Shown here: one piece after another, positions 8,838 through 17,571 of the stretch
Layout of the letters: every line of letters starts with the position of its first letter
Position numbering within the stretch: position 1 is the stretch's first letter
Assembly (NCBI GenBank): GCA_029210745.1
Contig: JARGFI010000002.1
Coordinates: 40,425-104,424, forward strand
DNA: 64,000 nucleotides
Direction: 5' to 3'
From: Desulfuromonadales bacterium
GTDB taxonomy: Bacteria > Desulfobacterota > Desulfuromonadia > Desulfuromonadales > JAHYIW01
The notes under the pieces: model-generated
The model's database searches: none
What the model was told of the DNA's origin: nothing
What the model saw: only the letters and a program-made list of their open reading frames with translations
Translations under genes and position numbers: made by a program

Positions 8838-10619
8838 ATGGCCGAACAAGCTGAAAAAATCAAAGTTCTGATCTGTCAGGGTACCGGCGGCCTCGCTTCC
8901 GGTGCAGCGGCAGTTGCTGATGCTTTTACCGCAGAGTTTGCCAAGCAGGGTGTCGAAGCCAAGGTCGGCAAGCGCTGTGAAGTGATCGGTACCGGCTGCC
9001 GCGGACTGTGTGCCAACGACGTGCTGGTCGATATTGTCATGCCGGGCACGGAGGGTGTGACCTACGATTTTGTGACCGCCGAGATGGTGCCGCAAATAGT
9101 GGCAGAGCATGTTCTTGAAAACACCCCGGTCGCGAAAAAGGTTGCCGGCCCGTATTATGGCAAATTCCTCGAAAAACAACAGCGCATCATCTTCTCGCGC
9201 TGCGGGACGATCGATGCAGAAAGTCTTGACGAATTTCTTGAACACCGTGGTTTTACCGGAATCAAAAAAGCCGTGACGATGACCCCTGACGAGGTCATTG
9301 AAGAAGTTAAGCGGTCCGGTCTGCGCGGTCGAGGGGGGGGCGGGTTCCCCACCGGGGTCAAATGGTCGTTCTGCAAGGCCTCGCCGGGTGAGGAAAAATA
9401 TCTGATCTGCAACGCTGATGAAGGCGACCCGGGTGCCTTTATGGATCGCTCGGTTCTGGAAGGCGATCCCTATGGCCTGATCGAAGGGTTGATGATTGGT
9501 GCCTATGCCATTGGCTGCAAGTTTGCCTATGTCTATGTCCGTGCCGAATATCCGTTGGCTATTAAACGACTGCAGATGGCGATCGATACCTGTTATGAAA
9601 AGGGCTACCTCGGCAAGAATTGCATGGGGCTTGGGTTCGATCTTGATATGCGGATCAAGGCGGGTGCCGGTGCTTTTGTTTGTGGTGAAGAGACGGCATT
9701 GATGGCTTCAATCGAAGGTCATCGCGGCATGTCCCGTCCCCGCCCGCCATTCCCGGCAGTCAGGGGGTTGTGGGGTAAACCGACGAATATCAATAACGTT
9801 GAAACCTTTGCCAATGTGTCCTACATCTTCTATAACGGGGCGGACTGGTACAGCTCGATCGGCACCGAAGGAACCAAGGGGACCAAAATCTTCGCCCTGA
9901 CCGGCAAGGTTAAACATACCGGTCTGGTCGAGGTTCCGGCCGGCACGACGATGAAAGAAGTCATCTACGATGTCTGCGGCGGGATTCTCAATAACCGTAA
10001 ATTCAAGGCGGTACAGGCGGGCGGCCCTTCGGGGGGTTGTCTGCCGACCGAGGCGCTCGATGCCGAGGTCGATTACGACTCCCTGATCAAGGCCGGAGCA
10101 ATGATGGGTTCTGGCGGGCTGGTCGTCATGGACGAAACCACGTGTATGGTTGATATCGCCCGGTTCTTTCTTAACTTTACTCGCGTGGAATCTTGCGGCA
10201 AGTGTATTCCCTGTCGCATCGGTCTGAAAATCATGCTTGAAATTCTGGAGCGGATCACTCAGGGCAAAGGACGCGAAGGCGATATTGAACTGCTGCAGGA
10301 TATGGCGTTCGACATCAAAAAAAGCTCCCTCTGCGGTCTTGGTCAGACCGCACCAAATCCCGTTCTGTCAACGATACGTTATTTCCGCAGCGAGTATGAG
10401 ACGCACATCAGGGAGAAGGAGTGTCCCTCCCATTCGTGCAAACCGTTGCTGCATTTCAAAGTTATCGACGATAAATGCAAGAAGTGCGGGGTCTGTCCGA
10501 AAGTTTGTCCGGTGGATGCTATTCGGTGGGAAAAAGGCCAGGTCGCATTTATCGATATCGACAAGTGTACGGAGTGTACATCCTGTTATGACGCCTGTCG
10601 TTTCATGGCAATCGAATAA
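8838..10619 (+). CDS. nuoF: NADH-quinone oxidoreductase subunit F, extended form
   Basis: NADH- and FMN-binding subunit. At 593 residues it is about 150 longer than E. coli NuoF. The core has the glycine-rich FMN/NADH loop GRGGGGFPTGVKW, the ADEGDPGAFMDR motif and the N3 cluster motif ESCGKCIPCRIG. Added are an N-terminal thioredoxin-like domain (residues 1-100, motif TGCRGLCAND) and a C-terminal two-cluster ferredoxin, CKKCGVCPKVCP and CTECTSCYDACR. This architecture is shared with HydB/HndC-type subunits of electron-bifurcating hydrogenases. The usual second Cys of the first N-terminal pair is Gly here (CQGTGG), so that cluster may be absent. Confidence 0.94.
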   Translation: MAEQAEKIKVLICQGTGGLASGAAAVADAFTAEFAKQGVEAKVGKRCEVIGTGCRGLCANDVLVDIVMPGTEGVTYDFVTAEMVPQIVAEHVLENTPVAKKVAGPYYGKFLEKQQRIIFSRCGTIDAESLDEFLEHRGFTGIKKAVTMTPDEVIEEVKRSGLRGRGGGGFPTGVKWSFCKASPGEEKYLICNADEGDPGAFMDRSVLEGDPYGLIEGLMIGAYAIGCKFAYVYVRAEYPLAIKRLQMAIDTCYEKGYLGKNCMGLGFDLDMRIKAGAGAFVCGEETALMASIEGHRGMSRPRPPFPAVRGLWGKPTNINNVETFANVSYIFYNGADWYSSIGTEGTKGTKIFALTGKVKHTGLVEVPAGTTMKEVIYDVCGGILNNRKFKAVQAGGPSGGCLPTEALDAEVDYDSLIKAGAMMGSGGLVVMDETTCMVDIARFFLNFTRVESCGKCIPCRIGLKIMLEILERITQGKGREGDIELLQDMAFDIKKSSLCGLGQTAPNPVLSTIRYFRSEYETHIREKECPSHSCKPLLHFKVIDDKCKKCGVCPKVCPVDAIRWEKGQVAFIDIDKCTECTSCYDACRFMAIE

Positions 10620-10656
10620 CTTACCACGCTACGACTGATTGAGATAAGAGGTCACA

Positions 10657-13125
10657 ATGGTCACACTTACGATTGATGGCAAGCAGGTTACCGTAGCCAG
10701 GACGGCAACGATTTACGATGCCGCCAAAGAAGCTGGCATTAACATCCCGGTGCTCTGCTATGCCAAGAAGCTTTTACCCTACGGCGCATGCCGGGTTTGT
10801 CTGGTCGAGGTTGAGCAGATGAAGGGTCGCCTGATCCCGTCCTGTACCACCCCCGTGACGGACGGAATGGTCGTGACTACCGACTCTGAGGAAATCCGCA
10901 AAGTTCGTAAAACTGTCCTTGAGTTCCTGCTGGTCAATCACGTCGTTGAATGTCCGGTTTGTGACAAGGGGGGGGAATGCGATTTACAGGATTTGACTTA
11001 CGAATACGAAGTTGTCGCCAATCGTTTTCAAGGGGAAAAGTTCGACCTGCCCACCGATGAAGTCAATCCGCTGATCGAGCGTAATATGAACCGCTGTGTT
11101 TTATGCGGCAAATGTGTGCGGGTGTGTGACGAGATCGTCGGATACGGTTCTTATTCGTTCATCAATCGTGGTTTCGAAACAAAGATTGCAACGGCTTTTG
11201 ACCGTGGTCTCGACTGCGAGTTTTGCGGGCAGTGCGTTTCCATGTGTCCGGTCGGTGCGATCCTGCCGCGACCATTTAAATTCAAGGCCCGTCCCTGGCA
11301 GCTCAAGGAAGTCGATACGGTCTGTGGCTATTGTGGCAACGGCTGTACGGTGACCTTGGGTGTTAAAGCCAACAAGGTTGAAACCATTCGTTTTAATGAC
11401 AAGACCGGTGTTAACGATGGCAATCTTTGTATCCGTGGTCGTTTTGGTTATTCCTATGTGAACAGCACGGAGCGACTGACGACGCCACTGATTCGTAAAG
11501 ATGGGCAACTGGTCAAGGCGGGCTGGGACGAAGCGCTGGCTGCTGTCAGTAAGGGATTTAAGGCTGCGGGGAAGAATCTGGGAATAATCACCGGCGCACG
11601 CTTGACGAATGAAGAATTTTATTTGTTGAAGAAAGTGGCGGCGACTGTCGGTACGACCAATCTCGATCATTCCGGTGGAGAGTGTTACAAGGGGGTGACC
11701 GAAGGGCTTAAGCAGACGCTCGGTGTGACCGCTTCTACGGCGACTTTTCCGCAGGTTGAAAAGGCTGACGCGATTCTTGCGATTCGCTCCGATTTTTATG
11801 AAACCCATCCGGTTTTCGGTATGGTGGTCAATCAGGCGGTCAAACGTAACCATGCCAAACTGTCGATTGTTGCGGACAAACGCGGCAAGTTTGGCAAATT
11901 GCCGGATGCCAGGTCGCTGGTTACCAAACCCGGACTGGAATTGAATGTACTGAATGGTATTGCCCGGGTGTTGCTGGACGAGGGGCTGGCAGTGACTGAC
12001 GGTGTCGCTGGACTGGACGAACTCAAAAAAGCATTGGCCGGGTTTGCCCCTGAGCAGGTTGCGGCGGCGACCGGGGTGACCGTAGACGCTTTACAGCAAA
12101 CCGCGCGTGAACTGGCCGCGGCAAAAAACAGTGCGATCCTGCTGGCCTACGGCTTGCCGTACACGGCCTACAGTAAAGAGCTGGCGACCGCTGCTGCCAA
12201 TATTGCGATTTTGACAGGAAATGCCGGACGCGAGGGGAGCGGTCTGTACCTTTGCGGCGAAAAAGCCAATAGTCAGGGCGCGATTGACCTCGCTGTTTTA
12301 CCGGGCAATCAGGGGCTGGGGGCTCAGGCCATGTTGGCTGCTGCGGCAGCAGGTCAGGTTCGATCCCTCTATATAGTCAATGAAGATCCGCTGGTTTCCT
12401 ACCCGGATCAAGGTAAAGTCGAGGCGGCGCTTGCCGGGGCTGAATTTGTGGTCGTCCAGGATCTGTTTCTGACCGAGACCGCGAAGCAGGCCGATGTGGT
12501 TCTCCCCGCAGCGAGTTTTGCCGAGAAGGATGGCACCTTCACCAATGCCGAGCGGCGCTTGCAGCGCCTGCATCCGGGGATTACCAGTCCTGGTTCGGCA
12601 AAGACCGATCAGGCGATTTTTCAGGCACTGTTGGTGAGCCTGGGAGACAAGGTTGTTTACACCGGCACCGAAGCGATCTTTGATGCGTTGAAAGCTGGCA
12701 CGCCCTATGCCGGGATCGGCTACGCCGATATCGGCTTGCAGGGTGCAGTCTGGGGCGGCGATCATTTGACGGTGTCGAAACAACTCGTACCGGTTGGAGG
12801 AGGGGCGACCGTCGATGCCCCGTTCCAGTTGGTCACCGGCAGTGCACTGTATCATAGTGGCACAATGTCAACACACGCCTCGGGCCCGAATGCGGTGATC
12901 TCTGCCCCGTATGTTGAGTTCGGACGCGAAGATGCCGCGGCATTGCAGCTTGTCGATGGGGACATGGTTCAGGTTAAGGGCTCCGGCTGTGAACTGCAAC
13001 TTCAAGCCAGGGTGGATAACCGGTTGCCACAAGGGGTTCTGTTTGCCCCCTATCATTTTGCCAGCGCCGGGCTGAATCGCCTCTACAAGGGTGAAGCTTC
13101 AGTTGCGGTTGAAATTTCGAAATAA
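10657..13125 (+). CDS. nuoG: NADH-quinone oxidoreductase subunit G
   Basis: Large Fe-S subunit of the peripheral arm, 822 residues. In order: a [2Fe-2S] domain (YGACRVCLVE), the His/Cys-liganded cluster (HVVECPVCDKGGECDLQD), two [4Fe-4S] motifs (CVLCGKCVRVCD, CEFCGQCVSMCP), then the molybdopterin-oxidoreductase-like region with CGYCGNGCTVTLG and CIRGRFG, whose four cysteines would bind the extra N7 cluster. The C-terminal half keeps the bis-MGD enzyme fold but serves as scaffold in complex I. Ordinary member of the operon. Confidence 0.95.
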   Translation: MVTLTIDGKQVTVARTATIYDAAKEAGINIPVLCYAKKLLPYGACRVCLVEVEQMKGRLIPSCTTPVTDGMVVTTDSEEIRKVRKTVLEFLLVNHVVECPVCDKGGECDLQDLTYEYEVVANRFQGEKFDLPTDEVNPLIERNMNRCVLCGKCVRVCDEIVGYGSYSFINRGFETKIATAFDRGLDCEFCGQCVSMCPVGAILPRPFKFKARPWQLKEVDTVCGYCGNGCTVTLGVKANKVETIRFNDKTGVNDGNLCIRGRFGYSYVNSTERLTTPLIRKDGQLVKAGWDEALAAVSKGFKAAGKNLGIITGARLTNEEFYLLKKVAATVGTTNLDHSGGECYKGVTEGLKQTLGVTASTATFPQVEKADAILAIRSDFYETHPVFGMVVNQAVKRNHAKLSIVADKRGKFGKLPDARSLVTKPGLELNVLNGIARVLLDEGLAVTDGVAGLDELKKALAGFAPEQVAAATGVTVDALQQTARELAAAKNSAILLAYGLPYTAYSKELATAAANIAILTGNAGREGSGLYLCGEKANSQGAIDLAVLPGNQGLGAQAMLAAAAAGQVRSLYIVNEDPLVSYPDQGKVEAALAGAEFVVVQDLFLTETAKQADVVLPAASFAEKDGTFTNAERRLQRLHPGITSPGSAKTDQAIFQALLVSLGDKVVYTGTEAIFDALKAGTPYAGIGYADIGLQGAVWGGDHLTVSKQLVPVGGGATVDAPFQLVTGSALYHSGTMSTHASGPNAVISAPYVEFGREDAAALQLVDGDMVQVKGSGCELQLQARVDNRLPQGVLFAPYHFASAGLNRLYKGEASVAVEISK

Positions 13126-13178
13126 GAACAGAAGCTGACGGTCCCGGTTAATTAAATATCCAGGAAAGAGGATTGATC

Positions 13179-14210
13179 ATGACGCCAGAAGTTGAGGTAT
13201 TGAGTCTGTCGAGTCACCCACTGCTGTTCCTTGCAGCGATGCTGGTTAAAATCGGCGTGGTCTTTGGTGTGGTCTTGTTTATTGTTGCCTACGCCACATG
13301 GGTGGAGCGGAAGGTCATCGGTCATATGCAGACACGCCTCGGTCCGATGCGGACTTTCTGGCACGGTCTGTTACAACCGATTGCTGACGGGATGAAATTG
13401 TTTTTCAAAGAAGACATTGTTCCTTCACAGGCCGACAAGGTTTCTTATATTCTGGCGCCGATGATGATTCTGGTACCGTCGTTGATCACCGTTGCAATCA
13501 TTCCGTTTGGAGCAGATCTGCAAATCGGTAATTATATCATTCCGTTGCAGGTTGCCGAGTTGAATATCGGGGTGCTCTACATCCTTGCCATGGCCGGCCT
13601 CGGGGTTTACGGGACAGTCCTGGCTGGCTGGAGTTCAAACAGCAAGTACTCTTTGATCGGCGGGGTACGGGCATCGGCGCAGATGGTGTCGTACGAACTG
13701 TCTGCCGGCCTGGCGATCGTCGCGGTTTTCATGTTGTCGGAAACACTGAGTACGCGTGGTATCGTCGACGCTCAGTCGGCATCTGTCCTTCACTGGTATG
13801 TTTTCAAGCAACCACTGGCCTTCTGCCTCTTCGTTGTTTGTGGTCTGGCGGAGATCAATCGTACTCCGTTTGATATGCCGGAAGCAGAGTCGGAGTTGGT
13901 CTCGGGCTTTTGCACAGAGTATTCGTCCATGAAGTATGCACTCTTCTTCATGGCGGAATACGCCAACATGATCGTCATCTCCGCGATTGCTGCGACGCTC
14001 TTTCTTGGTGGCTGGTCCGGTCCGACCCCTTTTGGCGCGGTTAACCTGCTCGGCAAGGTTTTTGCCTTCATGTTTTTCTTTATTTGGTTACGCGCAACAT
14101 TTCCGCGGGTACGTTATGACCAGTTGATGTATCTCGGCTGGAAGATCTTCCTGCCGCTGGCGCTGGCCAATATTGTTATCACCGGATTCGTGGTGGTGCT
14201 GGTCAACTGA
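13179..14210 (+). CDS. nuoH: NADH-quinone oxidoreductase subunit H
   Basis: Membrane subunit that closes the quinone chamber and links it to the proton-pumping arm. Eight or so helices in 343 residues; signatures include WVERKVIGHMQTRLGP near residue 40, the quinone-chamber loop EINRTPFDMPEAESELVSGF near residue 230, and EYSSMKYALFFMAEY after it. I prefer the ATG at 13179, seven bases after AGGAAAGAGG, over the TTG two codons upstream. Confidence 0.95.
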   Translation: MTPEVEVLSLSSHPLLFLAAMLVKIGVVFGVVLFIVAYATWVERKVIGHMQTRLGPMRTFWHGLLQPIADGMKLFFKEDIVPSQADKVSYILAPMMILVPSLITVAIIPFGADLQIGNYIIPLQVAELNIGVLYILAMAGLGVYGTVLAGWSSNSKYSLIGGVRASAQMVSYELSAGLAIVAVFMLSETLSTRGIVDAQSASVLHWYVFKQPLAFCLFVVCGLAEINRTPFDMPEAESELVSGFCTEYSSMKYALFFMAEYANMIVISAIAATLFLGGWSGPTPFGAVNLLGKVFAFMFFFIWLRATFPRVRYDQLMYLGWKIFLPLALANIVITGFVVVLVN

Positions 14211-14254
14211 ACCGGTAACGATTAACCGATAGACGTCATAAAGAGGATTCGCTC

Positions 14255-14650
14255 ATGTTCAAAGAATTCATTCAAGGTCTGAGCATTACGTTCAAACATC
14301 TGCTGCCGGGACATTCGACTACCGTACAATATCCCGATGAGCGGCTCACGCCCTCACCGCGCTTCCGTGGGTTGCATCGTCTGGTGCCGACGCAGGATCG
14401 GGAGAAATGTGTTGCTTGCTACCTTTGTCCGACAGTTTGCCCGGCCAAGTGCATCACCGTCGAATCGGCCGAGAACGAAAAGGGCGAGAAGTATCCGCAG
14501 GTGTATGAGATTGATTTGCTGCGCTGTATTTTCTGTGGCTATTGCGTCGAAGCCTGTCCGGTTGAGGCGCTGGAAATGACAGCAGAGTATGAACTTGCCA
14601 ATTTCCACCGCGAAGATTTCAAGTTCAACAAAAAGCGCCTTCTTAAGTAA
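14255..14650 (+). CDS. nuoI: NADH-quinone oxidoreductase subunit I
   Basis: Ferredoxin-like subunit carrying clusters N6a and N6b. The two motifs CVACYLCPTVCPAKCI and CIFCGYCVEACPVEA are complete; the N-terminal amphipathic segment that lies on the membrane is present (GLSITFKHLLPG). 131 residues, the short bacterial form. GAGG precedes the ATG. Confidence 0.95.
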   Translation: MFKEFIQGLSITFKHLLPGHSTTVQYPDERLTPSPRFRGLHRLVPTQDREKCVACYLCPTVCPAKCITVESAENEKGEKYPQVYEIDLLRCIFCGYCVEACPVEALEMTAEYELANFHREDFKFNKKRLLK

Positions 14651-14670
14651 GCGTATAGGAGTTCATACCC

Positions 14671-15183
14671 ATGGAATTACTCGAATTGCTCTTTTTCTAT
14701 CTGGTTGCCTTCGTGGCGGTCCTGTCCGGGGTGCTTGTCGTCAGTTGCAAGAGTCCGGTCCATAGTGCGCTTGCCCTGGTCAATACATTTTTTTGCCTGG
14801 CGGTCTTTTATGTCATGCTCTCCGCACCATTTATGGCGGCGATTCAGGTCATGGTTTACGCCGGGGCGATTATGGTGCTGATTCTCTTTGTCATTATGCT
14901 CCTGAATCTGGGCGCTGACGCCCACCGCAAGTATACCCATGGCGTGGTCTGGGGAGCGATTTGTGGCATATTGACCCTGCTTGTCACCGGGTTTTTTGTC
15001 AAACGTGGCAGCATCACCGGGATGCAGGGGGACGTTACAACTGAGTTGATTCAGGGGTTTGGTCACACCGAGCTGATCGGCAAGGCACTCTTTACCGATT
15101 TCCTCCTGCCGTTTGAGATCACCTCAATCTTGCTGCTGGTGGCGATTGTCGGTGCCGTAATACTGGCTAAAAAAGAAGTGTGA
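14671..15183 (+). CDS. nuoJ: NADH-quinone oxidoreductase subunit J
   Basis: Membrane subunit of complex I, 170 residues, five helices. The third helix has the conserved AAIQVMVYAGAIMVLILFVI with the glycine that forms the mobile pi-bulge in solved structures. The membrane-embedded sequence and position between nuoI and nuoK are diagnostic. AGGAG lies ahead of the ATG. Confidence 0.94.
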   Translation: MELLELLFFYLVAFVAVLSGVLVVSCKSPVHSALALVNTFFCLAVFYVMLSAPFMAAIQVMVYAGAIMVLILFVIMLLNLGADAHRKYTHGVVWGAICGILTLLVTGFFVKRGSITGMQGDVTTELIQGFGHTELIGKALFTDFLLPFEITSILLLVAIVGAVILAKKEV

Positions 15184-15213
15184 ATAAAAAAGTAAACGGA
15201 CAGGAGACCGATA

Positions 15214-15516
15214 ATGATTACCGTATACCACTACATGGCTGTGAGCGCAATTCTCTTCTCGTTGGGAACCTTTGGCGTTCTCACCAGAAAGAATGCCATC
15301 GTGATCTTCATGTGTATTGAGCTGATGCTTAACTCGGTGAATCTCACTTTCATTGCGCTGTCGCGCCATCTTGGCAGCATGGACGGCCAGGTTTTTGTAT
15401 TTTTTATCATGACGGTTGCCGCCGCTGAAGCGGCTGTTGGTTTGGCGCTGATGATTTCCTTCTATCGTAACCGGGAATCGATCGACGTCGATGATATCAA
15501 CCTGCTCAAATGGTAA
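15214..15516 (+). CDS. nuoK: NADH-quinone oxidoreductase subunit K
   Basis: Three-helix membrane subunit, 100 residues. Glutamates in [13 protein letters not shown] and [12 protein letters not shown] are the two membrane carboxylates required for proton transfer in homologues. Ribosome site AGGAG ahead of the ATG. Followed by nuoL after 53 bp. Confidence 0.95.
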   Translation: MITVYHYMAVSAILFSLGTFGVLTRKNAIVIFMCIELMLNSVNLTFIALSRHLGSMDGQVFVFFIMTVAAAEAAVGLALMISFYRNRESIDVDDINLLKW

Positions 15517-15569
15517 CGGCGATCAGATTGGTCGAGCGGTTTAATTCAATTCGGACAGAGGAGACATAG

Positions 15570-17534
15570 ATGTACGACAAGTTGTGGCTTATTCCGTTCT
15601 TCCCACTGGTGGGGTCCATCATTAATGGACTTCTCGGCAAGAAGATCAAGAACGAGAAGGTGATCGGCGGGATCTCCACCGTGGCCATCGCACTCTCCTT
15701 CGTCGTTTCCTGCAAGTATTTTTTCCAGCTGCTCGGTGATACGGACAAGACTCATGAATCGATTGTTGCGTCCTGGATGTCGGTGGGCTCATTGCAGGTA
15801 GACTGGGGTTTTCTCCTCGATCCTTTGTCCGCATTGATGATTATGGTTGTCACTGGAGTGGGGTCGCTGATCCACCTTTATTCAATCGGTTACATGCACG
15901 GTGAAGAGGGCTTCTATCGCTTTTTCTCATATTTGAACCTCTTCTGCTTCTCGATGCTGATGCTGGTACTGGGAAACAACGCGCTGGTCATGTTTGTCGG
16001 TTGGGAAGGGGTCGGGCTTTGCTCTTACCTGCTGATCGGCTATTACTTTGAGAAGAAGAGTGCCGGAGACGCTGCGAAGAAAGCTTTTGTTGTTAACCGC
16101 ATTGGCGATTTCGGGTTCCTGCTCGGGCTTTTCCTGCTCTTCTGGACGCTCGGCAGTAAAGGGGTGTGGACGATTCAGTTTACTGAAATTGCCGCGAACG
16201 CTCATTTGCTCGAATCGGGTGGTGTCATTGTAACGATCATCACCTTGTGCTTTTTTCTTGGTGCTTGCGGTAAATCAGCGCAAATCCCCCTCTTCACCTG
16301 GTTGCCTGACGCGATGGAAGGTCCGACCCCGGTCTCCGCTTTGATTCATGCTGCGACCATGGTTACCGCCGGTGTCTACATGATCGGCCGGATGTGCGGG
16401 CTTTTTGCGATGGCGCCGACGACAATGATGGTTGTTGCTACAGTCGGAGCCGCAACAGCGCTTTTTGCCGCGACCATTGGACTGGCGCAAAACGATATCA
16501 AACGTGTGCTGGCATACTCGACCGTTTCCCAGCTCGGTTACATGTTTCTGGCGATGGGGGTTGGTGCCTTCAGTGCCGGTATTTTTCACCTGATGACCCA
16601 CGCATTCTTCAAGGCGTGTCTGTTCCTCGGTTCCGGTTCAGTTATTCATGGTATGCATCATGGATATCATCATGCTCACCTGCATGACGACCCGCAGGAT
16701 ATGCGGAACATGGGCGGGTTGCGCAAAAAGATGCCGATCACGTTTATCACGTTTCTTGTCTCGACGATCGCCATATCCGGCATACCGCTTTTCTCCGGCT
16801 TCTTCTCCAAGGACGAAATTCTCTGGTGGTCGTTCGGTTCGAATCGCGGGCACTGGTCGCTCTGGTTGCTTGGTGCGATAGCTGCGGGGATGACTGCTTT
16901 CTACATGTTCCGTCTGGTCTTTATGACCTTCTACGGTGAGCAGCGTACCGATGCGCGTGCCAAGGATCACATCCCCGAATCGCCGCTGACGATCACCATT
17001 CCACTGATGGTCCTGGGTGTGCTTGCTGTCATCGGCGGATACGTCGGTGTTCCGGCGATCCTCGGTGGGGCCAATCATATTCATCACTACTTCGAACCGG
17101 TTTTCGGTGAAGCGATTAAACTGAATAACATTTCTGCGCATGGGTCACATGCAACCGAGTACGCGCTGATGGCAATTTCGGTGGGTATCGCAGTTTTCGG
17201 GATTTTCCTGGCATGGACGATGTACGTTAAAAATCCGGCACTGCCAGGCCAGTTTGTTGCCAAGTTCACGGGGCTGCATCGGGTAATCTTTAATAAATGG
17301 TACGTCGATGAAATTTACGATGCATTGTTTGTTAATCCGACCAAGCGGCTTGGCACCTTCCTCTGGAGAGGGATCGATGTGCGGGTTGTTGACGGAATCG
17401 TGAACGGTGTTGGCAAACTGGTTAATGTCGGATCGATGTTGCTGCGCTATACGCAGACCGGCTATGTTCACAACTATGCCTTCATGATGGTTGTCGGCAT
17501 GTTGTTCATCGTTGGGTTTTATATCCTCCGCTGA
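15570..17534 (+). CDS. nuoL: NADH-quinone oxidoreductase subunit L
   Basis: Distal antiporter-like subunit, 654 residues, about 16 helices including the long lateral C-terminal helix. The proton-channel region VGWEGVGLCSYLLIGYYF holds the key glutamate, GACGKSAQIPLFTWLPDAM the broken-helix lysine, and LIHAATMVTAGVYMIGR the loop histidine. The stretch HGMHHGYHHAHLHDD between helices is unusually His-rich and could bind metal, although His-rich loops occur in other NuoL proteins. Confidence 0.95.
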   Translation: MYDKLWLIPFFPLVGSIINGLLGKKIKNEKVIGGISTVAIALSFVVSCKYFFQLLGDTDKTHESIVASWMSVGSLQVDWGFLLDPLSALMIMVVTGVGSLIHLYSIGYMHGEEGFYRFFSYLNLFCFSMLMLVLGNNALVMFVGWEGVGLCSYLLIGYYFEKKSAGDAAKKAFVVNRIGDFGFLLGLFLLFWTLGSKGVWTIQFTEIAANAHLLESGGVIVTIITLCFFLGACGKSAQIPLFTWLPDAMEGPTPVSALIHAATMVTAGVYMIGRMCGLFAMAPTTMMVVATVGAATALFAATIGLAQNDIKRVLAYSTVSQLGYMFLAMGVGAFSAGIFHLMTHAFFKACLFLGSGSVIHGMHHGYHHAHLHDDPQDMRNMGGLRKKMPITFITFLVSTIAISGIPLFSGFFSKDEILWWSFGSNRGHWSLWLLGAIAAGMTAFYMFRLVFMTFYGEQRTDARAKDHIPESPLTITIPLMVLGVLAVIGGYVGVPAILGGANHIHHYFEPVFGEAIKLNNISAHGSHATEYALMAISVGIAVFGIFLAWTMYVKNPALPGQFVAKFTGLHRVIFNKWYVDEIYDALFVNPTKRLGTFLWRGIDVRVVDGIVNGVGKLVNVGSMLLRYTQTGYVHNYAFMMVVGMLFIVGFYILR

Positions 17535-17571
17535 GAATACTGCACTAGTTTGATATAAGGAGCGATTTACA

